Shown here piece by piece: positions 49,551 through 62,648 of a DNA stretch of 64,000 nucleotides; positions within the stretch are counted from its first letter, which is position 1, and each line of letters begins with the position of its first letter. The notes under the pieces are model-generated. The model had not been told where the DNA came from, did no database searches, and was given only the letters and a program-made list of their open reading frames with translations. The position numbers and the translations under genes were made by a program. The DNA is taken from contig OX439003.1 in the NCBI GenBank assembly GCA_949316495.1, positions 26,759,656 through 26,823,655 on the forward strand. Direction: 5' to 3'. The DNA is from Amphiduros pacificus. Its lineage: Eukaryota > Annelida > Polychaeta > Phyllodocida > Hesionidae.

Positions 49551-50844
49551 GTAAGTGTCCGCCATTTTGATCCATTTGTAAAATGATAATTGCAGGCCTA
49601 GATGCACACCATTTATGGTAAAATTCAAGTCTCCAGCCATTTAGAAAAATTACGGATTATGCACCTAATTTCATAGAATAACTGCGGCAATCGTGTTCAA
49701 TGACAAAGAGGAGAAGGCTAGTGTTCACGTGCACATAGCGTGACGATAGAAAGATGCCGGAATCCCGACAAACACGAATATCATAGCAACTTCATAGCAA
49801 CACCACCCCAGCAGATTTACTGGAGTTAAAAATGAAAACAACTCTTCTGAAGTGTGGAAATTTAACACGGTAAAGGTTGTGAAATATGAATTTGCTAATT
49901 TATCCGCCCACTTGCGACTCGAACGTTTCTGTGCGGTTTTGATATTTGCGTGCTTTGAACCATATCAAAATATATATTTACGTACGTTCCCCTTTCTGAA
50001 AGAAGAAGAACATCATGTGATCAGATAGCATGACGAATGCAAGTCATGGCCCAATGTTGTGCCAGTGTTCGAAATGCACTGGCCGAGTGAGGTGAATCTA
50101 AACCTATAGATCACGTTTCTCCCCTCGTGCTTGGCCAAATGCCAAGTAAATATTTACCAATTGTCACGAGGTCTGTGAAATGTTAAAAAGGCTATATGTT
50201 TGTTAACATTCGTTGAACTTTAAGAAGGGTTGGTAAACTCAGTATGTATTTGTTTGCAGGCATATTTTTATGACCGTGACGACGTGGCCTTGCCAGGGTT
50301 CCACAAGTTCTTCAAGCATTCATCTGATGAAGAACGTGAACATGCCGAGAAGTTGATGAAACTTCAAAACCAGCGTGGAGGCCGTATTGTGCTTCAAGAT
50401 ATCAAGGTATACAATTACAAAGTATTCGAAGAATAGCGATTTTAGCAGTTTTAAAACTAATTTTAGACAAAAATTATGACTTATGATAGACAGAAAATTG
50501 ACCAAAGAATTTTATAATCTTCTTTCAAGCTAACTTTTAAAGTATAATTAATGTGGTTTTGTGGTTTTGTTGTACAGAGGCCAGAGCGTGATGAATGGGG
50601 ATCTGGATTGGAGGCCATGCAGGCTGCGTTGGCTCTGGAGAAGCATGTCAACCAGGCCTTGTTGGACCTGCACAAGCTGGCTGACAGTCATGGCGACGCC
50701 CAGTTCTGCGACTTCTTGGAGGCCAACTACCTGACTGAACAGGTGGAGGCCATCAAGGAGATCTCTGATCATGTCACCAACCTGAAGCGCGTTGGCCCTG
50801 GCATGGGAGAGTACCTCTATGACAAGCATACCCTGCAGTCATAA
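49440..50844 (+). CDS. Ferritin, cytosolic H-like subunit (three coding exons)
   Basis: Exons 49440-49550, 50260-50406 and 50578-50844 give 174 residues, a full-length ferritin. All ferroxidase ligands of human H ferritin are present at the same numbers: E27, Y34, E61, E62, H65, E107 and Q141. The protein forms 24-subunit cages that oxidise Fe(II) and store ferric iron. No signal peptide is seen, which points to the cytosolic 'soma' type rather than a secreted one. The motif [20 protein letters not shown] is highly conserved. Introns fall after M37 and K86, both phase 0. The gene is divergent from TTC17, starts 4.6 kb apart. The 5' hairpin suggests translational control by iron. The start is the only ATG in the proper frame after the hairpin. 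Confidence 0.98.
50260..50406 (+). CDS. Ferritin exon 2
   Basis: It encodes residues 38-86: [18 protein letters not shown], then helix B with E61, E62 and H65. The acceptor is TTTGCAG and the donor AAG|GTATAC. Confidence 0.97.
50578..50844 (+). CDS. Ferritin exon 3
   Basis: It encodes residues 87-174 with helices C to E, including E107 and Q141, ending YDKHTLQS before TAA. Confidence 0.97.
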   Translation, partial: RPERDEWGSGLEAMQAALALEKHVNQALLDLHKLADSHGDAQFCDFLEANYLTEQVEAIKEISDHVTNLKRVGPGMGEYLYDKHTLQS

Positions 50845-51249
50845 ATGCCACCAGGTGGCGTATACAGAAGACCCCAGCTTAATGCTTGCACCTTTTGCTG
50901 GTTTCGAATGAAATTGGTATTTTTAAAACAACAAAATCAACATCAAGAAATAAGAATATTTGAACACTTAAATGCAAAATAGTTGTGTTGTGGTGCCTAA
51001 ATTTTAAAAGATAATAGCATTTGTCATGTGATATTTAGTAATGCTGCTTAGCTTAACATCTTTGACATAAATATGGGTCTTTCTGTACCAGGCTTCTCGT
51101 GAATGGGAGGTTTTGTAATTGCGGAAATCTTAGGTTTCATTTATTGTATGAAGCAAACTCTTTGTTATCAAACCAGTGTGTCTCAACAAAGCCTGATGTG
51201 CTCTGGTAGTACAACTGGTAATAATTACATCAAGCCAAGGAATTGTTAA

Positions 51250-51299
51250 CAACAGTAGCAGCAGACAGCAGCAACAACAACAGCAACAACAACAGCAGA
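51250..51299. repeat. CAG/CAA repeat in the ferritin 3'UTR
   Basis: A short run of CAG and CAA triplets, untranslated. Probably variable in length. Confidence 0.85.
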
Positions 51300-51420
51300 C
51301 CTTGCAAATATCTTGGACACTAGTTCATACATTTGCAATAGCCTAGAGTAGAAAGTTCTCTTTGCCTTAGTGGTAATAAGCTTTTCCTCTCACATGACTG
51401 ACTTGATAACATTGAGCAGC

Positions 51421-51446
51421 AATAAATGTACCAAAAGTACTAATAA
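51421..51446 (+). terminator. Ferritin polyA signals
   Basis: AATAAA at 51421 and a second at about 51441, some 580-600 bases after the stop codon. They mark the likely end of the mRNA. Confidence 0.7.
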
Positions 51447-51449
51447 AAA

Positions 51450-54195
51450 GCAACAAAAAAATGTATACTGGTGTTTTGTTCATTAATTAAGACAAAATTA
51501 ATACGTTTTAATCAAGTTCTTTTTCATAAACATGGGTGCTACAGACTGAAATCAGTCAAAAATGTTTTAAATTTACTATTAAACTATTATGGATGTGTCA
51601 AAATCATTTGTTTTCAGTCAAAAAATTTCTTACCACCAGCACCCATGCATAAATATTGATTTAATTTTTTTAGCTGTGCTGACCATGTTAGCATAGCTGT
51701 GCAGTGATGGGGGAGAATATTCAGTCATTCTGTGCTTGGCTATTCGTAGGAAAGATTCATTTTCAGGGGACCAATTCTATCTATTCATTAGGCTCCAATA
51801 TTTAACATTTTATGAATTCAAAAATCTTTAAGCTATTGTGAAGTTGTCAGGGAGGCTGCCATCATGAATAACCTTACAAATATTGGCCAATGAGAATCTT
51901 GGGAACACGTTTGGGCCAAAGTAAAATATGTAACTTATATTTTGCTCTTAAAATAAATTTAAAGGTTCATTTATGATACAAATTACAAAAAAGCAATGAT
52001 GAGAATAGCTCTGAAGCCATAATTGGCCTATTTTTATTTATTTTTAACCCAGAAGCTGAAATACATATTGGCAAGATGTGTTAACAGACTGAAACGCTAT
52101 TTTATATTCCACATTTAAAATCTATTTTAACATTCCAAACAGGAAAGATTAGATGAATGCCGGAGTTGTGCCTTATGTGGTTAATTGAGTGCAGGATGTG
52201 AGGTGGTGGGTTTAACTTGCGCTGCCGGTCGTGTTACATGTACTTTCACAGATTAAAAGGCTTGAAAACCCAACCTGATATGGCCATGAGCTGTCTGCAA
52301 ACCAAATGATAAGAATAGGGTTGATATCAGCCATGTGTCTATATTTTGTATTATTAAATACAAACTGAGGTCAAAATCTCTTGCACTCCACTTCTGTCAA
52401 TCTGATGTTTCAAATTAGATTAAATATAGTTATGTAAGTCCTAAAATTTAAAGGATATGATCCGTACAATGCTAAGATAGCAAAGCATTTTTATCAAGTG
52501 TAGACTTTACCTTATTTTAAAAAAATATTTCTTTCATGGAGTGGAAAATTGTAAATATGATCTCATTCTCTAGGAAAGTTATAACTTTTGCTCCCCCTGT
52601 TTGATTGCACATACTATTTGCAAAGAACTAAGCCTACTGATCATGAGCACAGGATTATAGTATTCTGTGGGACACTATTGATTTCCATAATTCCCCCAAT
52701 TGGATCACAGATTTTCTGATTTAAAAAAAATTCTCTCAAATTGGGCAGAAATATTAAGGTAAGGCTAAGTAAGGATTTGAAAGATTGAATTTAAGGATTA
52801 AATGAAAATATCAGAAATATCCACACTTTAAGGTCATGAAAGTAAAATTATTAATTTTATACATGGAATAAAAATGATCTCATCCAATGTTGTAATTTTA
52901 GCTTTCACCCCTTTAGTTGTACATGAGAGAATGTACTACGTCTGCAAATTTTGTGCCTGACCTGTCTTTAGAATAGAAGACTCCTCATATTTAGCAGCCA
53001 ATAATCAGTTTCCATAGATCAGTGACATGTGAGTTGAACCAAATGGGTGGGCATGATTAGCCAGGGACAGACCATTAGTTATGTGGTAAATGGGGATAAA
53101 ATGTGCAATTTTATACCTTGGGAAAACCAATATTTGTCTCCATGAAGGGGTTACCTATCTTTTGTTCACCCCTTGAAAAAGAAAGGGTATGTCCCTTCTC
53201 ATCGACCACACTCAGATTGGTTATGAAGCTGGACAGTCCAACAACGATGCAGCTATAAGGGATACTTTATTCAAATCCAACAGATTGACAATTTGATAGG
53301 ATTTATGATCTTACAGAACATTTAAATATGGCCTTGTATGCGTTCCATATGTTAAATGAGTGAATTAGGACAAGTTAGTCATGTGTCACCTGCTACTGTA
53401 ATATTTATGTGAACTTGGGCTGACGCCAAGTATTGGTACACACTTCTCAGTGACAATTTCATACCTTTTGACATTTGTGGTACAACCCTGTGCTCTTTTG
53501 TTCTGCATTTTGATAATGTTTTTGGTCATGTCTCATTTACACGTGAACCTTTCATGTATGCCATAGGATACAGTGAGTTGAGGTACTGGAAGGTAACTTC
53601 CAGTGCCTCTTAGACATCTCTCATGTGTCTGTGTGTTAGTGTTTGTTACCTCTTTTCCTTTATTTGTTTGTTTGTTCCCTCCAATGGAACTTTGTTATTT
53701 GAGGTGCTGGGTTTATCTATATATGAGACATTTTAGCACCCATGCGATAATGAGTTTTAGTTGGCAGCATTTTTTGTTATTTTAGGCCAAATGCATTGGC
53801 AGGTTTCAACCAATTTGAGTCATTAGATTATTTTGACATTTTACAAAACCTTTTGTGACCAATCTGAATTATTTAATGATTTATTTTGACAAAATAAGAA
53901 TATTGTGAAGTGAGATTGACTTGATGTCCAGACACCTTTTGAATTTATTCACAGGAAGTGTGATTTTTTTCTATGCAGTGCTGCCACCACATAGAAAGAT
54001 TCCCCACCAGGTGTGCATTCATATCATGTATGGACATAAAGTGAATAATTCTTTTACACTTAAACATCTTATTTAAGTGAATGTTCTGCAAATAATGTTT
54101 CTTAATTTGTGCAACCGTTGACAGATCATTTCAACTATTATTTGCAAATTATATAAGGTAACACAATATCAGGGACTCAATACAGGTGTGTTTTT
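51450..54195. other. Intergenic region downstream of ferritin
   Basis: 2.7 kb of AT-rich DNA. I find no gene, RNA or clear repeat. Confidence 0.6.
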
Positions 54196-56994
54196 ACCCT
54201 CAGCCCCTGATGTAATCAGGCTGAGGGTATTGTTACCCTCAGCCCCTGATGTAATCAGGCTGAGGGTATTGCAGTACTCCTGGCGTGGGTATGTATGTAT
54301 GTATGTATGTCTGTATGTATGTATGTCTGTAGCGAACATCCTTGTCATCGCGATAACTCAAGAACAAATGATGGCAGCTTCATGAAACTTGACACACATA
54401 TGCATCTGGTGAAAACCTCGGACGAGTTCGATGGACGGCGACCTTGACCTATTTTTCAAGGTCACAGGAACAATTATGTGAAATCCCAAGAATCACAATA
54501 ACTCAAGAACGAATAATGGTAGCTTTATGAGATTTGACACACATAAGTATCTGGTGAAGACCTCAGAATTTTTTCTATGAAACATGACCTTCACCTACTT
54601 TTCAAGGTCACAGGGACGATTATGTGAAATCATCTTGTCATCGCGATAACTCGAGAACAAATGATGGCAGCTTCATGAAACTTGACACACATATGCATCT
54701 GGTGAAAACCTCGGATGAGTTCGATGGACGGCGACCTTGACCTATTTTTCAAGGTCACAGGAACAATTATGTGAAATCCCAAGAATCACAATAACTCAAG
54801 AACGAATAATGGTAGCTTTATGAGATTTGACACACATAAGTATCTGGTGAAGACCTCAGAATTTTTTCTATGAAACATGACCTTCACCTACTTTTCAAGG
54901 TCACAGGGACGATTATGTGAAATCATCTTGTCATCGCGATAACTCGAGAACAAATGATGGCAGCTTCATGAAACTTGACACACATATGCATCTGGTGAAA
55001 ACCTCGGATGAGTTCGATGGACGGCGACCTTGACCTATTTTTCAAGGTCACAGGGACAATTATGTGAAATCCCAAGAATCACAATCACTCAAGAACGAAT
55101 AATGGTAGCTTTATTAGATTTGACACACATAAGTATCTGGTGAAGACCTCAGAATTTTTTCTATGAAACATGACCTTCACCTACTTTTCAAGGTCACAGG
55201 GACAATTATGTGAAATCATCTTGTCATCGCGATAACTCAAGAACAAATGATGGCAGCTTCATGAAACTTGACACACAAAAGCATCTGGTGAAAACCTCGA
55301 ATGAGTTCGATGGATGGCGACCTCGACCTATTTTTCAAGGTCACGGACAATTATGTGAAATCCCAAGAATCGCAATAACTCAAGAACGAATGATGGCAGC
55401 TTTATGAGATTTGACACACACAAGCATCTGGTGAAGACCTCAGACTTCTCTAGATGGAACATGACCTTCACCTGATTTCAAGGTCACAGGGACAATTATG
55501 TGAAATCATCCTTGTCATCGTGATAACTTAAGAACAAATGATGGCAGCTTCATGAAACTTTACATGCATAAGCATCTGGAGAAAACCTCGGACTAGTTCG
55601 GTGGACAGCGACCTTGACCTATTTTTCAAGGTCACAGGGACAATTACGTGAAATCCCAAGAATCGCAATAACTCAAGAACGAATGATGGCAGCTTTATGA
55701 GATTTGACACACACAAGCATCTGGTGAAGACCTCAGAATTTTTTCTTTGAAACATGACCTTCACCTACTTTTCAAGGTCACAGGGATAATTATGTGAAAT
55801 CATCCTTGTCATCGTGATAACTCAAGAACAAATGATGGCAGCTTCATGAAACTTGACACACATATGCATCTGGTGAAAACCTCGGATGAGTTCGATGGAC
55901 GGCGACCTTGACCTATTTTTCAAGGTCACAGGAACAATTATGTGAAATCCCAAGAATCACAATAACTCAAGAACGAATAATGGTAGCTTTATGAGATTTG
56001 ACACACATAAGTATCTGGTGAAGACCTCAGAATTTTTTCTATGAAACATGACCTTCACCTACTTTTCAAGGTCACAGGGACGATTATGTGAAATCATCTT
56101 GTCATCGCGATAACTCGAGAACAAATGATGGCAGCTTCATGAAACTTGACACACATATGCATCTGGTGAAAACCTCGGATGAGTTCGATGGACGGCGACC
56201 TTGACCTATTTTTCAAGGTCACAGGGACAATTATGTGAAATCCCAAGAATCACAATCACTCAAGAACGAATAATGGTAGCTTTATTAGATTTGACACACA
56301 TAAGTATCTGGTGAAGACCTCAGAATTTTTTCTATGAAACATGACCTTCACCTACTTTTCAAGGTCACAGGGACAATTATGTGAAATCATCTTGTCATCG
56401 CGATAACTCGAGAACAAATGATGGCAGCTTCATGAAACTTTACACGCATAAGCATCTGGTGAAAACCTCGGGCTAGTTCGGTGGACGGCGACCTTGACCT
56501 ATTTTTCAAGGTCACAGGGACAATTATGTGAAATCCCAAGAATCGCAATAACTCAAGAACGAATGATGGCAGCTTTATGAGATTTGACACACACAAGCAT
56601 CTGGTGAAGACCTCAGACTTCTCTTGAAGGAACATGACCTTCACCTGATTTCAAGGTCACAGGGACAATTATGTGAAATCATCCTTGTCATCGTGATAAC
56701 TTAAGAACAAATGATGGCAGCTTCATGAAAATTGACACACATAAGAATCTGGGAAGACTCCAGATGAGTTTGATGGACGGTGACCTTAACCTGCTTTTCA
56801 AGGTCACAGGCCCATATCAACAATTCTAGAGTAAATGATGACAGTTTCATGATACTTGACACACCTAAGCTATCAAAGGAAGTAGATTTTATGGGTTTTT
56901 TACCCCTGCATCAATTTGCCTTGGTGCAGTGACGTTTTGTTCACAAATATTGTGTGGAGCGAATGTTGTGCAATGAGTTACCAGGGCTGAGGGT
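54196..56994. mobile_element. Non-autonomous element with a 293-bp dimeric repeat array
   Basis: It starts with ACCCTCAGCCCCTGATG and ends with GGCTGAGGGT, short inverted ends. The left end holds a near-perfect palindrome (CCCTCAGCCCCTGAT / ATCAGGCTGAGGG), present twice, then TATG repeats. The body is about 8.5 copies of a 293-bp unit made of two diverged halves of about 146 bp, A (TTGTCATCGCGATAACTC) and B (CCCAAGAATCACAATAACTC). A-halves begin near 54339, 54634, 54927, 55220, 55511, 55804, 56098, 56391 and 56684. No protein is encoded. The plan recalls mollusc pearl/Helitron-like elements with central tandem repeats; the family is inferred. Confidence 0.8.
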
Positions 56995-59670
56995 TGATGC
57001 ATCTCTGATGCCTATGTTATACTTTGTTAAGGCATTATATTTACACATCAGCTGAGAGAGTGTTCCCCTCCATAGAATATTGATGTGCAATGAACAATCC
57101 AAGAAGAGATGTCAATGTGTGTGGTGTTATACATTCTGGGACAGTTATTAGTGTCTAAATCCACGTTATGAGTCAAATCACTTGTTTCTACTCTTTTTAA
57201 AAGAAAAAAAAAATCTTTTCTGAAGTATGAGAAAAAAATTGTAATAAGAGAATATGTATCAGAGGCTATCTCATGGCTCATGGTATCATGATTCTCGATC
57301 TTATCAAAATTGTATTTTTTTTTCCTTTTTTTATAATGCCTGTAAACATGTGCCAGGCCTGCTAAATAAAGTTCTGTGTTTTGAATCAAGTTCAGTCCCC
57401 TACAATCCCCCAATCCTTCCACATCCAGCCATCTTCTCCTACCCCTTTGTTTCTGTCATTTCTTTCAGTCTTAGTTTATTTTTGTGTTATGGAGAAAATT
57501 GTAACTGTGTTAAATGGATTATATCGTTAGAGCAGTATTGACTATCCCTTGGTGAACTTTGTAACGGTCTTGTGATCAGGAAACGATATTGCACAGAAAT
57601 GACTTCATACTGTACTCAGTATAATGATGCCTAAACCGATATATTCTCGTGATCATGTATTAAATTTAATAATTCTAATTAGGTGTGATATAAAACCTAT
57701 CTTTAAACTTATGACTAATACAGAATGTGATGACAGACATGACCATCAGTATTATCATTAGCCAGACTGTTATCAGCCAGACGTAAAGTCCTGGTCAATA
57801 TGATCCACAGAAATCTGATATGTTGATTGGTCACTCATAGAGGTAAATCATGATTGGCCAGAGAGATGACAAAAAAAGGAAAAAAACAAAAACAAAACAA
57901 AAACAAAAACCCCAAAAAACCTCTCCCAAATGAGAGTATCTCCAGAGCTTATCAACTCTCATTATGTAAGCTGACAACCAATGGTGAACACTGTACAATA
58001 TTGTGGAGTGGTATAAACACTATTAAATGTGTTTGGCTACTATTAGAAATAGAGCTATTCCCTCTACACGTTACGCATTTGTAATGTGTATTTAACAATA
58101 TACTGAAATAATACTTTTTGGAACTATAATCCGAGTTATCACTAGCAACTTAAAATAAGTTAAATCAATTAAATTTATTATATGATTTAATACATGATAA
58201 ATATAACCATAGACTGGTATCACCATTTTAAATATCTACATTGAATTATTCATAAATTAACTTATTATTTCAATATGCACGGAATGTTGAGACAAACATC
58301 ACTTCAGTTTCTTATACCTCTCTGTGTGATTAATGCACTTTGAAAGATCTCTGTAATATCGCTTTCCCTTGAGAGTGTTATACCCAAACCACAAATATTA
58401 TTGCTTCCTTATCACAACAATTCGTGCCCTTTTCAGTTTTTAAGCCAAGGTACATCAGTGTAATTTCGTTTATGCTGAAACCATGATAAGAAAGGTAATA
58501 ACCATGCAATGGAGTTAATTTTGATCAAGCAGATAGTGGCTCACAAATTCCTTTTTCTTTCATTGAAATCAACTATGAAAAACCACCAGTTTTACATTTT
58601 GTTTGTCAATATCAATCAGTATCTGTTGCTCAAAACCGGGACACTGATTAGTAATCACTGCCCCAGATTATGGAAAAAAACTATTTATCAACGTAAACAA
58701 ATATACTTACAGAAATAGCAAATATTTGTGATTGTCTCTAATGATGCTTAAAACTATTAAAGGGGAAGGAAACCTTCACAAATTGTGGACTAGCAATTTA
58801 AATTTTATCAATATGAACACATATATAACATGAACAGAAGATTTTGAGATATCCTTTTTGTACTTTTACTCGGGTCAAATTTTCTGAACTTGTAATCATC
58901 TTGTGCTGGTGGCAGCCATCTTGTCAGGGTGATTATAGTAGTACAAGCCAATCAGAAACAAGTCATAAATCAATTGCAAATTACAATAAAAATGTGGTTA
59001 AATAAATCCAAAAAATATATGTATCAGTATCATTGTTTACCACAAACACAGTACAAAGTTTTATTTAGGTCATCTAGTCATTTTAAACTGTGGTTAAGAA
59101 AGGTGTTGTGCCTTCGAACATGTGACAAAAGTCGGCCATTTTAACAGGTAGAAAATTAATCATAATTGGCCTTTTATATGGTACAGGTTTGAAGCTTATT
59201 AAATGTTAAATTTGTTGATTGTTTTTTGGAAAAATATAACATACCATAAAAAGGTATTTAAATCCAAGCTTTTGACAATTACAAATAATACAAACATGCT
59301 TTTATGGCAGCCATGACACCTTCATCCTTTATGCTGATCACAGGAAGTAATAAGAAAAGTTCATATATTTTTTCCTTCAAAGTGGAGATCGGGTTTCAAT
59401 TGCAGTCATTTTGAAACTTGTTTCAACCATGATGTAATAATTTGCTACGATGATTTAGGAGGCCAGATTCTGAATTGTAGACTGGTCATGTGAGCAGTAA
59501 TAGGGGAATTTCAGATTTTCAGAGTAAAATTTTCGAAAATACAACAGGGTCTTAGGTCAACAACTGGGTGGTTTGAAAAGGGCTACTGACAAAGATTAAA
59601 TGACTGAAGTTTGAAATGGGGGTTGTGTTAACCATGTTACATGTTTGAAAGAATATATTTTACATTCTTG
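56995..59670. other. Intergenic region before the GT61 gene
   Basis: AT-rich, with A-rich runs at about 57868-57920. A TTAAAGGGGAAGGAAACC motif near 58757 looks like a TTAA-type transposon end, but no matching second end was found. Confidence 0.5.
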
Positions 59671-59674
59671 GTTT

Positions 59675-59680
59675 TTTATT
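59675..59680 (-). terminator. PolyA signal of the GT61-family gene
   Basis: AATAAA on the minus strand, about 60 bases after the stop codon. Confidence 0.6.
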
Positions 59681-59737
59681 TCAAAATACATTTCTCACTC
59701 TGTATTTTCTCACAAATATTTCTAAAAACATTTTACG

Positions 59738-61099
59738 TCAAATAAATACCTGTGCTGCAGTATGATTTAGCACACCTTTGAAGTAGTCAATGTCGTAAAT
59801 AGTGTCTGCCCATCTGTATGGGTTATCTGCACTCCAGATAAATTTGCCTGTTCTATTCATAACTTTCAATTTTTCCTCCTCAGAAAGGCATTTGCCTTGA
59901 TTGAGCTTTTCTGAATAAGTGTCCCAATTCACAAATACCTTTTTAGGCCACATCCTGTATGTTTTCAGACCTCTTTTGCCTTTATTGAGAGAGAAGAGGT
60001 ATCCAAATTGGTTCCATGACATCTCTATTATTGCTCTATTTTTCCTCATGAAGAGGGACCATTCCATCGCCATTCCATTCACTCCGATTAGGATATCCGT
60101 GCATCGAATTAAGTCATATTGTTGACGGACTGATAGCCGTTCAAAATCAACAATTTTTGTATTTTTAAATCCAAGTTCTATAGAGGCATTTCTAAGCTCC
60201 TCTATATTCAAAATTCTCCTCCGTCGCCTCTTAATGATTGTAACAGTCTTTGGTTTGCATTGGACATCTTTGGACCTTTCTGACATATTCTTAATCATAT
60301 AAGCAGCAGCATCTGTTGCTGAATCTGGCTTCCATCCGAATACAACATTCTTGTAGCACACCTTGTCAAATATATGATAACAATTATGATTAGGCTTCAC
60401 ACCAAATGCCAAAATAAGCTCATTAAATATTCGATGATCATAGCATTGAGAATTAAGACCATTCATATCAACCATTGGCTTTTTGTAAAATATTTGTATA
60501 TCCTTTCTGTCCAAGCTATTTGTTCTCTCTAAGACCCCATATAATCCTTTTAAGGTGTCTTCCCACAGGTGATAAAGATTACCAATGCACGATGTTGTCA
60601 CAAAGAAGGCTGGGTGCGATTCTATATATTTAAAATCCTTTGGAGGTGCACCTTTTTCAAATACTAGATCCCATACTATTTGTCTTGATACACTTGGTGA
60701 ACCACTAACGTTTATTGATACTTTTCCTGTTTTGTTTTGATTGTAGACTACTAGGATTTTTTCAGTCACTGTTCGGTTTTGAGCAACCTGTATGGTGTGA
60801 TTATCTGATCTGCTCTCTATGCACAGATCGTGGAATGTGTATATACCCGCCATGTTTACATCATTAAATGCCCTCTCTTCATAAGTGCTAGGATAATTCG
60901 ACATTGATTTTAAAACAGATAGTATGTTATAGTTCATTGAAGCACCAAACCTGTGCACACTGACTGATAAATCTCTATGATCTCCATAATGAAATATATA
61001 TGATCCAATGAACAGAACCATCATTAGAATGATTAGTAAAACGTATTTATGATAATATTGTACTTTGTTCATTTGTGTATTAGGTATTGCCTCAAACAT
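59738..61099 (-). CDS. GT61-family (DUF563) glycosyltransferase, intronless
   Basis: 453 residues in one exon. A short cytoplasmic N-terminus is followed by a membrane anchor at about 20-37 (LLIILMMVLFIGSYIF), giving a type II Golgi/ER protein. Motifs of the Glyco_transf_61 family are GNLYHLWEDTLKGLYG at 173-188, the basic strand KRRRRRI at 290-296 and DILIGVNGMAMEWSLF at 335-350. The last corresponds to the family's G-H-G-A block, here with Asn in place of His. At least seven N-glycosylation sequons support a lumenal catalytic domain. The family includes EOGT, POMGNT2 and plant xylosyltransferases; the exact acceptor cannot be told. An in-frame TAA lies upstream of the ATG, fixing the start. 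A CAG|GTATTT near the end could be a donor, but the frame stops normally at TGA. Confidence 0.88.
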   Translation of the reverse strand: MFEAIPNTQMNKVQYYHKYVLLIILMMVLFIGSYIFHYGDHRDLSVSVHRFGASMNYNILSVLKSMSNYPSTYEERAFNDVNMAGIYTFHDLCIESRSDNHTIQVAQNRTVTEKILVVYNQNKTGKVSINVSGSPSVSRQIVWDLVFEKGAPPKDFKYIESHPAFFVTTSCIGNLYHLWEDTLKGLYGVLERTNSLDRKDIQIFYKKPMVDMNGLNSQCYDHRIFNELILAFGVKPNHNCYHIFDKVCYKNVVFGWKPDSATDAAAYMIKNMSERSKDVQCKPKTVTIIKRRRRRILNIEELRNASIELGFKNTKIVDFERLSVRQQYDLIRCTDILIGVNGMAMEWSLFMRKNRAIIEMSWNQFGYLFSLNKGKRGLKTYRMWPKKVFVNWDTYSEKLNQGKCLSEEEKLKVMNRTGKFIWSADNPYRWADTIYDIDYFKGVLNHTAAQVFI

Positions 61100-62597
61100 T
61101 TCAAAGTCCAGGTTAAATTAAGTATTGATTTATACATCTGTGGCAGTGAGCGGTAGTGCAATGTCCATAGGGTCCCTGCTCAAACTATATTTTATCCATA
61201 AACCATAACGTTTACGAGATACTGTATGTACAGGCAACAATTCTATCCTTGTAGTTTATGAGCAATAACATGACTGTCAAACTCCACTTATTTTTATCCA
61301 ATCTGTTTAAATTTGCGCGCAAATTATGCGGTTATTTTAGGGAAATAATAATCAGCGCATCTTGCGCCATATTCTCCGCATATACCCGAAACAGAACTTG
61401 AAAAGAAAATAAGTATAACATTTTTAGGTTTACCCTGAAATTATAAAGTTGGCCAGATTTGAGCAAAGTGAACATATGGTTATTGGATGAAATGATTTGA
61501 CCTGTAATTTATGGCTGAATCGGAAACGTTAAATATATATTATTCTTTGATGATTATGCCTGAATTTAACTCAGTGATAAGTATGAATATGATGAATTTG
61601 ACTTTTACAATCTGATATGCGGACATTAATAAAAGAGATTTATTTTTCATCAGAAAGTATAGTTGGTCGACATCTATGAATTTCTTTTATTTAAAGTATT
61701 TGTGGTACATACACGTCATGGTATGCCTGATAAAGATATGGCGAATTAAAACTTTGATGATACACATTGTGTAAAAAGAATATCCATATTTCTCGAGAAA
61801 TTTAATCTTTGATTCTATTTTGAAACCACAATTAAAAATGCGAGAGCATTTAATCCGAATAATTTGTTACATTTTGTTATCATTTTTCACTCACGTTTGT
61901 TTTGCCTTGATGCACGATGTTTGAGGTTTCAACAAAAGGCTGCAAGTCTTTGGACACATGTCTTATCGCCCCGTTTAGTAGCACCTTAAAGCTATTCTGC
62001 TTATTCATGGTATATGACCGAGCATTTAGCCAAGTTTCGGAAATTCACAGGCTTGGCTTGTCAGACATTGCAAACGTTTCAAATTATTACATACATTTGC
62101 TCTTTTGGTGCATTCTTTCACATCAATTTGCAAATCCTGCACGAGTTTAATATTCTTAAATCAATATCGGATTTTCCTGCACAGCCTATCCCGGAAACAT
62201 ATTACATTTACGGCTTGCGTTCCAGTAATTAAACAAGGGATGACGATGCCCATGGGTCATCAGTGCTACACATGTGATTATATATACACTCAATTTTCCA
62301 ACAACTCTTGGTGTATTCTCCAAACATATTTTAGAAATGTACACTGATTTAAGTATCCTTAATTAGAAATTTAAGTGATGCAATCTAATTGGCGGTCCGG
62401 TTGGGCCAACATTTGACTGTTACCATCGCATATATGCGTTTTATGCTGTGAGGTTCCATGATGTTGCAAAACTTACATTTTTAAAGTGTGCTGTACTCTG
62501 CATATCGAGGTAGAGTCATATACTACATCTACAAGCTAAAGTTGTATTTGCAGAACAAGAGTCCTAACATACGCCTGCAATAAACATAATGCTGTGC
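61100..62597. other. Intergenic region upstream of the GT61 gene
   Basis: It holds the presumed promoter of the glycosyltransferase gene. No other gene or repeat is seen. Confidence 0.6.
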
Positions 62598-62648
62598 AAT
62601 TAGCCCACATGTGATTGTCAGAAACCTGCAATCACATGTGGGCTAATT
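62598..62648. repeat. Perfect 20-bp inverted repeat with 11-base loop
   Basis: AATTAGCCCACATGTGATTG at 62598-62617 is exactly complementary to 62629-62648. The loop is TCAGAAACCTG. Pairing ends abruptly on both sides. Confidence 0.95.

Noticed and set aside
58755-58775. TTAAAGGGGAAGGAAACC resembling a TTAA-type transposon end
   Set aside because: I found no inverted partner end within the next kilobase.
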